This document shows positions 14,351 through 20,639 of a stretch of 20,639 bases of DNA, piece by piece. Source of the DNA: a virus; the IMG/VR virus record IMGVR_UViG_3300042197_001330, positions 1 to 20,639 of that record, one strand, 5' to 3'. Within the stretch, counting starts at the first letter, position 1. Each line of letters begins with the position of its first letter. The position numbers and the translations under genes are program-made. Below the pieces are notes generated by a model. The model was not told the DNA's origin and made no database searches. It was given only the letters and a program-made list of their open reading frames with translations.

Positions 14351-15521
14351 AGTTGAGTTAAATAAGTCTCTTGAACTGCTGAAGGAAGTAGCAAGTGACA
14401 AATCAGAACAAAAACTTGAATGGCTTCTTGACACTACAGAAAAGTTTTGCCAAGAAAAAGCAATCTATAATGCTATCATGGACAGTATTCAGATACTGGA
14501 TGGCAAAGATCAAGCGCGTGGCAAAGGAAGTATTCCTGCTCTTTTGTCTGATGCTCTTGGCGTCAGTTTCGATCCTCATATTGGTCACGACTTTTTGGAT
14601 TGCTACGCTGATCGCTACGATTTCTATCATCGTATCGAAAAAAGAATACCCTTTGATCTTGAATATTTCAACAAGATTACTAAAGGAGGACTTCCGCAAA
14701 AGACCCTTAACATTGCTCTTGCAGGTACTGGCGTCGGCAAGTCTCTTTTTATGTGTCACGTGGCTGCTAGTTGCCTGGTTCAAAACTACAACGTACTTTA
14801 CATAACTCTTGAAATGTCTGAAGAGAAGATTGCTGAGCGTATTGACGCCAATCTTCTAAACGTCACCATCGATGATCTTATGTCTATGCCTAAAGACATG
14901 TATGAGAAACGTATGGGTAAACTTCGCGAAAAGGTCAAGGGTAAGTTGATCATTAAAGAATACCCAACTGCCTCTGCTAATCCTGCTCACTTTCGGGCAT
15001 TAATTAATGATCTTGCATTGAAAAAGAATTTTCGTCCAGATATTATTTTCGTCGACTACCTAAATATCTGCGCATCTGCAAGAATTAAGGCTGGCGCAAA
15101 TGTTAATTCCTACACCTACATCAAAGCCATCGCAGAAGAACTTCGTGGGCTTGCCGTCGAAAATAACGTGCCGATTGTCTCGGCAACTCAAACGACAAGG
15201 TCGGGGTTTTCGAATTCAGATCCTGGTCTGGAAGATACTTCCGAGTCTTTTGGTTTGCCTGCTACTGCTGACTTCATGTTTGCACTCGTTAGCACTGACG
15301 AACTTCAACAATTGAATCAGTTACTCGTGAAACAGTTGAAGAATCGTTATAATGATCCGAATCTTCATAAGCGATTTACAATTGGAGTTGATCGAGGTAA
15401 AATGAAATTGTATGATCTTGAACAAAAAGCCCAAGATGCCGTGATGCAAGAAGTTGAATCCAAACCTGTGTTTGATCGTGGGCGTGGCTCGACTGACAAA
15501 TTTAAGAATCTAAAGGTCTGA
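14142..15521 (+). CDS. 41: Replicative DNA helicase, DnaB/T4 gp41-like
   Basis: A 459-residue hexameric helicase (T4 gp41 is 475). The N-terminal domain matches gp41 in pattern (ILSNLI, then PFLKSEYL), so ATG 14142 is the start, and AAGGA (14132-14136) lies 5 bases before it. Walker A is AGTGVGKS (194-201), a catalytic Glu sits in ITLEMSEE (E224), and Walker B is IIFVDY (301-306). Other shared blocks are VGHD-like IGHDFLDCYADRYD, SYTYIKAIAEELRGLAVE, VSATQTTRSG (sensor Gln) and GLPATADFM. It unwinds DNA 5'-3' ahead of the polymerase and works with primase. The first 209 bases also encode the tail of the preceding gene. Next gene coupled by TGATG. Confidence 0.96.
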   Translation: MKTENLILSNLIRNEPFMRKSLPFLKSEYLTESHERKLFEQIKEFILKYNSLPPTAALEISLRESTKLSEVELNKSLELLKEVASDKSEQKLEWLLDTTEKFCQEKAIYNAIMDSIQILDGKDQARGKGSIPALLSDALGVSFDPHIGHDFLDCYADRYDFYHRIEKRIPFDLEYFNKITKGGLPQKTLNIALAGTGVGKSLFMCHVAASCLVQNYNVLYITLEMSEEKIAERIDANLLNVTIDDLMSMPKDMYEKRMGKLREKVKGKLIIKEYPTASANPAHFRALINDLALKKNFRPDIIFVDYLNICASARIKAGANVNSYTYIKAIAEELRGLAVENNVPIVSATQTTRSGFSNSDPGLEDTSESFGLPATADFMFALVSTDELQQLNQLLVKQLKNRYNDPNLHKRFTIGVDRGKMKLYDLEQKAQDAVMQEVESKPVFDRGRGSTDKFKNLKV

Positions 15522-16141
15522 TGAAACTTGCAAAAATAGAAAAAAAAGTTTACACTCTTTCCAAAAATTGGATTGGCGAAAAACACATACCTTCTATTAT
15601 TCGTGGACTTAAAAAAGCATTCAAGCATAACATCGTAACATTTTCCTCTGAAAGATACGATTCAGAATATTATAAAGATCATAGTGTTATTGTAAATGCG
15701 CATTACTGCAATCGCATTTCAGATATAATCCCAGAGCATATCTATATTCAGTTAAACTTTCCTAGAGATTCTAAAAAAGCAATCATAACTGAAAAGGGCG
15801 CAAAAAATCTGGCTGTGAAGATTATTCGCACCATACATCATGAGTATCGTCATAAGCATCAGCAAAAGCAACGACCATTCCTGCTACAAAAGCCATACTC
15901 TCCAAGACCCAAACAGAACAAACTGAAGGCTATGTATTATGGGAATCCAGATGAACTAGATGCTCACGCATATGAAACTCAGGCTGAGAAACTAGATATA
16001 AATAAACTCAGAGCAGCGCATAAAATTCGTTGGGCTGAATGCGAAGCAATTTTTATGTATCGTCAAACTTTTAGAAAACAAGATCCTAAAGTTTGGCATA
16101 AATTTTTGAAGAAAGTGTATAAAAATGGCACAAATATTTAA
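15521..16141 (+). CDS. Putative HExxH zinc metallopeptidase-like protein, 206 aa
   Basis: A 206-residue basic protein. IIRTIHHEYRHKHQ contains H107-E108-Y-R-H111, a HExxH zinc-binding motif, and a downstream ELDAHAYE (E145, D147) sits where a third ligand Glu/Asp would be expected. There is no signal peptide or membrane helix, so it would act inside the cell. Many T4-like phages carry uncharacterised proteins with an HExxH-like pair and a '.PDELDAHAYE' block; a protease role is inferred, and a zinc-binding structural role is possible. Coupled to the helicase by TGATG and overlapping the next gene by 17 bases. Confidence 0.7.
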   Translation: MKLAKIEKKVYTLSKNWIGEKHIPSIIRGLKKAFKHNIVTFSSERYDSEYYKDHSVIVNAHYCNRISDIIPEHIYIQLNFPRDSKKAIITEKGAKNLAVKIIRTIHHEYRHKHQQKQRPFLLQKPYSPRPKQNKLKAMYYGNPDELDAHAYETQAEKLDINKLRAAHKIRWAECEAIFMYRQTFRKQDPKVWHKFLKKVYKNGTNI

Positions 16142-17375
16142 ACCAGATCAATTGTTGGGAAATAAACTATCGTTTGAATCACCAAGCGAATTGTATACCC
16201 ACACAAAAAATAAAATCAAATCAAACGTCCAGATTCCAGAAGCATTTAAAGTTTTGATGACATCCCTTTTAGACTATTGTCATAAAGGAAGCGTGTATCC
16301 CGACAAGAAAGTTTGGGAAGCCGCCGAGAAAAGTAAACAAAATAAATCAACTGGCGTTACCGTGGCTGCTTTAGAAACTGATTTTGCGGAAATCCTAGGA
16401 CCGCTAATGCTTGCGGTAAAAAATCCATCGAAGTATGGCGCATTAAGAAATAAAACATGGTTGTCATTTCCAAGTGCTGGTAACGAGGGTATGTATGATT
16501 ATCTTCTAAACGGTGCCAAGTATTCTGCAAAGGCTGGAAGTTCAAAAGCAAGCAACGTAGTAGGATTAGCTGAGTTAACTGCTCAAGCAGGTTTTAATGA
16601 TTTAGCAAACACAATTGAAAAACAAATGTGCGAAGCCGTTGCCAAATCAGATTCGACATTATATCAACCTATCGATGCTGTAATGTTTTTAATTTCAAAG
16701 AATATTCCATTACCAAGTATTAATGCGGCTAAATTCAAAAGAGGATATAAGTCTGGTCTTGGTCCAAATTCAGTAATCCCTAAAGACTGGATTGAGATTG
16801 CTGCGAAAGATAATGTTGTTAGCGAATATTTTGACGAAGGTAAAGTTAAACCAAAAATTTTAGCCGTTGGCAAGATTAAAACCGTAATGTCAAATGTTCT
16901 GACATTAGATAAAGTCTCAAAACCATCTGGCGCGAAGTATGCTAAATCAGTAGAAGTTTCCAGTAAAAACGATTACACAAATCTTTATATTAGAGTACTA
17001 GGAACTTCAGCTGAAGGTGAAAAGATTGCATCTTATAATGCAGGTCAAAAGAAAGCAACATTACAATCTGCAAATAAGACATTGACTAAAGGTTCTAAAA
17101 TTGAAATATATACAAAGAATACTGACGCTATTACAACCAAATTAATATCTGGTATTTGTGCAGACGAATTAGCAGAAATGTGTGATGGAATCAATTCTAC
17201 TTTAGATTTTACTGATGTGATGTCAATATTTGCTCCAGTATTTGTTAAGGTTAAACTTGGCACAACATCAGCTGACGTCGCTGTAGATCCAAAAAGTAAG
17301 AAAGTTATTCGTAATAAAAATCACCCAACTAACCCAAGAGGTATTGTAAGAGGTAAATTGGGTATTCAACCATAG
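16125..17375 (+). CDS. Phage protein of unknown function, 416 aa
   Basis: A long clean frame with normal composition. Visible landmarks: a helical N terminus (1-50), TWLSFPSAGNEGMYDYLLNG (111-130) leading to YSAKAGSSKASN (133-144), KFKRGYKSGLGPNS, and a strand-rich C-terminal half with TNLYIRVLGT, GSKIEIYTK and MSIFAPVFVKVKLGT. The central 'Gly-Asn-Glu...Tyr-Asp-Tyr...Ser-x-Lys-Ala-Gly' block suggests a binding or nuclease-like site, but I cannot place the family. It could be structural (the beta-rich end resembles a virion or internal-head protein) or enzymatic. It ends 11 bases before rmlB, so it borders the second sugar island. Confidence 0.75.
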   Translation: MAQIFKPDQLLGNKLSFESPSELYTHTKNKIKSNVQIPEAFKVLMTSLLDYCHKGSVYPDKKVWEAAEKSKQNKSTGVTVAALETDFAEILGPLMLAVKNPSKYGALRNKTWLSFPSAGNEGMYDYLLNGAKYSAKAGSSKASNVVGLAELTAQAGFNDLANTIEKQMCEAVAKSDSTLYQPIDAVMFLISKNIPLPSINAAKFKRGYKSGLGPNSVIPKDWIEIAAKDNVVSEYFDEGKVKPKILAVGKIKTVMSNVLTLDKVSKPSGAKYAKSVEVSSKNDYTNLYIRVLGTSAEGEKIASYNAGQKKATLQSANKTLTKGSKIEIYTKNTDAITTKLISGICADELAEMCDGINSTLDFTDVMSIFAPVFVKVKLGTTSADVAVDPKSKKVIRNKNHPTNPRGIVRGKLGIQP

Positions 17376-17386
17376 TATGAGGCTTT

Positions 17387-18337
17387 ATGACTGTATTTGT
17401 GACTGGTGGTTTGGGATTTATTGGTTCTAATTTTGTAATCTCGCACCTTAAAAAATATCCTAGCGACACGGTAGTCGTCATTGATAATCATTCCTATGCC
17501 GCGAATGGAAGCAATCTTAATGGATATTGGGAAGATTATCGTCTAGAGGTCAAGCATTGCGATATTCGCAATCTTGGTATGCTGGAGAACTTGTATGCGG
17601 ACTACATCCCTTCTCACACTTTTCATTTTGCTGCTGAATCTCATGTGGATAACTCCATTCGTGGCGATAATATTTTTGTCGATACAAACATTATCGGAAC
17701 TCACAATATTCTCAAGTGTATTAGGAAGGTCGGCGGGAAATTAGTTCACGTCTCTACCGATGAAGTGTATGGTAGTTTGGGTCATGATGATCCAGGGTTT
17801 ACTGAAAGCACTCCATACAATCCTCGCAATCCGTACTCCGCTACAAAAGCAGCCAGCGACCATTTAGTTCGCGCCTATGTTAATACTCATGGCGTTGAAG
17901 CAGTTGTAACCAATTGCTCAAATAACTATGGTCCACGCCAACATCCAGAAAAGTTTATCCCAACAGTCATTCGTCATATTAAGAATAATACACCTGTTCC
18001 TGTTTATGGTAACGGTGAAAATGTTCGCGATTGGTTATTCGTCGAAGATCATTGCGAAGCATTGCTAGCAATTAAAGAAAACTTCAATTCAGGCGAACGA
18101 TATAATATCGGTGGCGGTATTGAAATGAGCAACCTTCAAATGGTTACGCTCATTCTTGATCTAATGGGCAAACCAGTTCACATGTATCAGAACTGGATTA
18201 ATTTTGTACCAGATCGTAAAGGTCATGATTTTAGATATTCAATGGATGCAACTAAAATTGCATATGAGTTGGGTTGGCAAGCGAAAACGAATATTAATGA
18301 TGGATTAATTAAAACATTGGAGTGGTACAATGCATAA
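17387..18337 (+). CDS. rmlB: dTDP-glucose 4,6-dehydratase (RmlB)
   Basis: A 316-residue extended SDR with NAD motif GGLGFIG (7-13), the RmlB catalytic trio T124-D125-E126 in HVSTDEVYGS, Tyr-Lys pair Y150/K154 (NPYSATKAASD) and the substrate-binding block NNYGPRQHPEKFIP. All catalytic residues are present. RmlB oxidises, dehydrates and reduces dTDP-glucose to dTDP-4-keto-6-deoxyglucose, the branch point for 6-deoxy and C-methylated sugars. Slightly shorter than bacterial enzymes (about 330-360). GAGG precedes the ATG, and the gene overlaps rmlA by 8 bases. Confidence 0.93.
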   Translation: MTVFVTGGLGFIGSNFVISHLKKYPSDTVVVIDNHSYAANGSNLNGYWEDYRLEVKHCDIRNLGMLENLYADYIPSHTFHFAAESHVDNSIRGDNIFVDTNIIGTHNILKCIRKVGGKLVHVSTDEVYGSLGHDDPGFTESTPYNPRNPYSATKAASDHLVRAYVNTHGVEAVVTNCSNNYGPRQHPEKFIPTVIRHIKNNTPVPVYGNGENVRDWLFVEDHCEALLAIKENFNSGERYNIGGGIEMSNLQMVTLILDLMGKPVHMYQNWINFVPDRKGHDFRYSMDATKIAYELGWQAKTNINDGLIKTLEWYNA

Positions 18338-19202
18338 AGGAATTATATTAGCAGGTGGTCTTGGTACTAGATTGTACCCATGCACAGAGGTATTATCAAA
18401 ACAATTATTACCTGTATATGACAAACCATTGATTTATTATCCTCTATCGACGCTAATGCTTGCTGGTATTAGAGACGTTATGATTATTAATAACCCAAGT
18501 GATAGCGATCAATTCCAACGATTATTAAAAGATGGTTCCCAATTTGGTATGCGTATAACTTATTCAGTTCAACACGAACCGCGTGGAATTGCTGAATGTT
18601 TTCGTATTGCTGAGAAGTGGATTGGAAAGGATGACGTTACATTAATCCTTGGTGATAATTTATTTTACGGCAATGATTTAATTAATCGTTTAAATTATGC
18701 CAAAAATCACGTTGGGTGCACACTATACGCCTATCATGTGAATGATCCAGAAAGATTCGGTGTATTAAAACTGAATTCGACCAATGACCCAATTGAAGTT
18801 GTCGAAAAACCAACAAATCCTCCATCCAATTACGCTGTAACTGGATTATACTTTTTTGATAATCGTGTAATTGATTATAGTTATGCAATCAAACCTTCCG
18901 CTCGTGGCGAATTAGAAATTACTGATATCATTAATATGTACATAGCCGATTACACTTGTAATGTTGAGTTTTTAAATCGCGGCATTGCTTGGATTGATAC
19001 AGGTACGTTCGAATCATTGGCTGATGCTGCGACATTTGTTGGTTCTGTTCAACGTCGAACAGGTATGATGATAGCCTGTCCAGAAGAAATTGCATATAAA
19101 AATGCATGGATTACAATTGATCAATTAAAAGCATCAGCTGATATGTATAAAAAATCTGATTACGGTAAATATCTAGAAAGAATTTCAAATACGAGGTGGT
19201 AA
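18330..19202 (+). CDS. rmlA: Glucose-1-phosphate thymidylyltransferase (RmlA)
   Basis: A 290-residue nucleotidyltransferase, the usual RmlA length. It has the nucleotide loop GGLGTR (9-14), K24 in LSKQLLPVYDKP, the metal-binding Asp D109 in LILGDNLFYG, VVEKP, VTGLYFFD and RGELEITDI. It joins dTTP and glucose 1-phosphate to dTDP-glucose, feeding RmlB next door. At the RmlA nucleobase region the usual PDGLAQ is replaced by PRGIAE, a variant seen in some homologues, so nucleotide choice could be relaxed. The next gene's Shine-Dalgarno (ACGAGGTGG) lies in its last codons. Confidence 0.93.
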   Translation: MHKGIILAGGLGTRLYPCTEVLSKQLLPVYDKPLIYYPLSTLMLAGIRDVMIINNPSDSDQFQRLLKDGSQFGMRITYSVQHEPRGIAECFRIAEKWIGKDDVTLILGDNLFYGNDLINRLNYAKNHVGCTLYAYHVNDPERFGVLKLNSTNDPIEVVEKPTNPPSNYAVTGLYFFDNRVIDYSYAIKPSARGELEITDIINMYIADYTCNVEFLNRGIAWIDTGTFESLADAATFVGSVQRRTGMMIACPEEIAYKNAWITIDQLKASADMYKKSDYGKYLERISNTRW

Positions 19203-19204
19203 TT

Positions 19205-20068
19205 ATGAAAGAAATACTAAGAAAAAATATGAATATTTTAATTGTTGGTCGCGGTTGGACTGGCAGAAAGATGATGGAAGAACTTATACGTCGCGATCAT
19301 ATTGTTACAATGTGTTCGCATAAATTAGCCATTGAAGAGTTGGATAAACATCGTCATAGTTATGATTGGGTTATCAACTGTGCAGGTATGACAGGTTCGC
19401 CTAATGTTGACGCTTGCGAACTTGATCGCGAAGGAACTACTTACGCTAATGCAATTTTTCCAGCGTTTCTTTACAAGGCTGCAGTAATTTACAAGGCTGC
19501 AGTAAAAAATGAGGATAGCGAGTTTGGTTTGAATAGACTTTTTTGGGGAACTAGATTTGCACATTTCTCAAGTGGCTGCATCTATCAGGGTGAAATCAAT
19601 CATGTATATGATGATCCAAATTATTTCGGCAGTATCTATTCAGTTACCAAGGGTGTTTCTGATCTTTATCTAAAGGATCGTGCTCTTGTATTCCGTATTC
19701 GTATGCCATTTACTGGCGTCGATGAGAAGAAAAACTATCTTACGAAAGTAATCAATTATGCCAAAAATGGTAAGTTGATTGATTCAGGATTAAACTCATT
19801 AACAGATTTAGACGAAGCTGTTCGAGTTGCTTGTGATTTAATTGAAAAGAATGAAACAGGACCTGTTAACCTTGTTAATGATGGCTCAGTTACCATGCAT
19901 GAACTAGTAGAAATGCTTGGACTTGAGAATGTCAGCTGGTTTACGGAAGAAGAATTTAAAGCCGCCACATTGGCATCCCGTTCAACCTGCACTATTCCTT
20001 CGCATCCTGCTATGCGACCAGTTCGCGAGGCTCTCGAAGAGGCTATAAGAAAGTTGAAAAATACCTAA
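19205..20068 (+). CDS. RmlD-like NAD(P)-dependent sugar reductase/epimerase
   Basis: A 287-residue SDR, with ATG 19205 chosen for its Shine-Dalgarno GAGGTGG. A GTG at 19196 is too close to that site, and ATG 19229 begins the Rossmann strand directly but has no ribosome site. It shows GRGWTG (15-20), INCAGMTGSPNVD, FSSGCIYQG and the catalytic pair Y145/K149 (YSVTK). RmlD reduces dTDP-4-keto sugars; the position beside rmlAB fits that, but the N-terminal loop and overall sequence are divergent, so an epimerase is possible. No rmlC is seen. Residues 90-101 come from an exact 18-base tandem duplication. The gene's end carries the -35 of the following promoter. Confidence 0.8.
   Translation: MKEILRKNMNILIVGRGWTGRKMMEELIRRDHIVTMCSHKLAIEELDKHRHSYDWVINCAGMTGSPNVDACELDREGTTYANAIFPAFLYKAAVIYKAAVKNEDSEFGLNRLFWGTRFAHFSSGCIYQGEINHVYDDPNYFGSIYSVTKGVSDLYLKDRALVFRIRMPFTGVDEKKNYLTKVINYAKNGKLIDSGLNSLTDLDEAVRVACDLIEKNETGPVNLVNDGSVTMHELVEMLGLENVSWFTEEEFKAATLASRSTCTIPSHPAMRPVREALEEAIRKLKNT
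19470..19505 (+). repeat. Exact 18-base tandem duplication inside the RmlD-like gene
   Basis: TTTACAAGGCTGCAGTAA occurs twice back to back (19470-19487, 19488-19505). It keeps the frame and adds six residues (YKAAVI then YKAAVK). The unit contains the palindrome CTGCAG. It looks like a recent slippage or recombination event. Confidence 0.95.
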
Positions 20069-20081
20069 ATATTCTTATAAT
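20054..20081 (+). promoter_or_regulatory. Sigma-70-type promoter for the 20101 gene
   Basis: TTGAAA (20054-20059, 5 of 6 to consensus) and a perfect TATAAT (20076-20081) are separated by 16 bases. Transcription would start near 20088, leaving a short leader with GGAGAGG (20092-20098) before ATG 20101. This is the best promoter match noticed in the window and lies over the end of the RmlD-like gene, in one of only two gaps. It fits an early phage promoter. Confidence 0.65.
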
Positions 20082-20082
20082 C

Positions 20083-20093
20083 CCACAGTGTGG
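20083..20093. promoter_or_regulatory. Short palindrome at the predicted transcription start
   Basis: CCACAGTGTGG is a perfect 5-bp inverted repeat around one base, centred at 20088, just downstream of the -10 and overlapping the Shine-Dalgarno edge. It could be an operator; short palindromes are also expected by chance. Confidence 0.35.
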
Positions 20094-20100
20094 AGAGGAT

Positions 20101-20639
20101 ATGTTAGGGTTCTCAGCTCACTACAATCTTATTCAAGAAGCCAAAATGGCTGGCGGAATCCTACATATTGACCATCCAGCGGATCGTTCTTTCCGCGGGA
20201 AAGCGTTAGCATCAAAAGCCCTCTCTACAATTCGCGGCGTGGCTATGGGTCGCACTCCAATTACTCGTAAGATTGACGATAGGATGTCGTTCCAAACCAT
20301 CCACGATCAACAAGGTCGCATTGGCTGGAAGTACAAAGGCTCAGGCTCAACATATAATTTCTCAAATGATGATATTGAGCGTCAACATGGCGATAAACCT
20401 TATCTCGCGAATACTCTTAAAACACTTTTAGCCCATGGGCATAAAATATTGCCGAACAGACCAGGCGAATGGCAGGGTGGATTTATGTCCACACCCGAAA
20501 CTCGCACTGAAAAGGGTGGCAAAGTCGGTCATACACCAAATACAGTCTCTTATTCAGTGAAAAAAGACTCACCAGAGGGTAAAAAACTCGCTGGTTCAAA
20601 GGTAAGTATGACTATTCATAGTGAATTGAAGGGTCCAAA
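20101..20639 (+). CDS. Conserved-type phage protein, 3' partial (DUF6267-like pattern)
   Basis: The frame opens at ATG 20101 with a strong ribosome site and remains open to the right edge (179 residues). The N terminus (MLGFSAHYNLIQEAKMAGG) and the sequence ITRKIDDRMSFQTIHDQQGRIGWKYKGSG, then NDDIERQHGD, PGEWQGGFMSTPE and HTPNTVSYSV resemble, from memory, an uncharacterised family in T4-like phages that usually has a 'KWDG.P' core and 'PNT..Y.V'. The KxD at K57-I-D59 recalls the lysine motif of ligase/nucleotidyltransferases, a weak parallel. It has its own promoter, so it starts a new transcription unit. Confidence 0.75.
   Translation, partial: MLGFSAHYNLIQEAKMAGGILHIDHPADRSFRGKALASKALSTIRGVAMGRTPITRKIDDRMSFQTIHDQQGRIGWKYKGSGSTYNFSNDDIERQHGDKPYLANTLKTLLAHGHKILPNRPGEWQGGFMSTPETRTEKGGKVGHTPNTVSYSVKKDSPEGKKLAGSKVSMTIHSELKGP

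Noticed and set aside
14395-14805. 136-codon + strand frame inside the helicase, with membrane-like segments
   Set aside because: It is a shadow of conserved gp41-like coding; no start signal and no independent support.
15997-16004. TATAAATA, the T4 late-promoter octamer, on the + strand inside the metallopeptidase-like gene, 120 bases before the 416-residue gene
   Set aside because: In AT-rich sequence of this size about one chance match is expected, and it lies inside a coding region; not listed as a promoter.

Overview
The window is a fragment of a T4-superfamily myovirus genome, probably a T4-like phage of an aquatic Gram-negative bacterium; the host cannot be read from the sequence. The evidence is the block family-B DNA polymerase (gp43) - UvsX recombinase - gp40-position gene - DnaB-type helicase (gp41), all clearly T4-like in sequence. 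Every gene lies on the + strand. Stops and starts mostly overlap (ATGA, TAATG, TGATG), and the only gaps over about 20 bases are those before uvsX (40 b) and before the last gene (32 b). No tRNA, CRISPR array, insertion sequence, integrase or convincing terminator was seen.

Layout. (1) Positions 1-2310: a run of very small phage genes of unknown function, including a 37-residue one-helix membrane protein, a coiled-coil protein and a 31-residue Arg/Lys-rich peptide. (2) 2314-9491: sugar island A, with a 2-oxoglutarate/Fe(II) oxygenase, three GT-A-like glycosyltransferases, an extended SDR epimerase, a TylC3-type sugar C-methyltransferase, and a heptose-type set: GHMP kinase (HddA-like), SIS isomerase (GmhA-like) and HIGH nucleotidyltransferase (HldE C-domain-like). 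(3) 9484-15521: two small genes, a small beta-barrel (LSm-like) protein, DNA polymerase, UvsX, the gp40-position gene and the helicase. (4) 15521-17375: an HExxH metallopeptidase-like protein and a 416-residue protein of unknown function. (5) 17387-20068: sugar island B, encoding RmlB, RmlA and an RmlD-like reductase. (6) From 20101: a promoter-preceded phage gene that runs off the window.

How the genes may work together (inference). Island B would make dTDP-4-keto-6-deoxyglucose and reduce a keto-sugar. The C-methyltransferase of island A is the type that methylates such 4-keto-6-deoxy sugars. The kinase, isomerase and nucleotidyltransferase of island A look like an activated-heptose route. 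The three transferases could place the products on a virion protein, a host surface glycan or, less likely, DNA. No RmlC (3,5-epimerase) and no GmhB (bisphosphate phosphatase) is visible, so these steps are done elsewhere or the final sugars are not the standard ones.

Points that stand out: two sugar islands bracket the replication genes; the epimerase lacks the catalytic Tyr; one transferase lacks its Asp-x-Asp; the gp40-position gene and the helicase share 209 bases in different frames; the polymerase starts at TTG behind a small hairpin placed like the T4 gene 43 translational operator; and the RmlD-like gene carries an exact in-frame 18-base tandem duplication.
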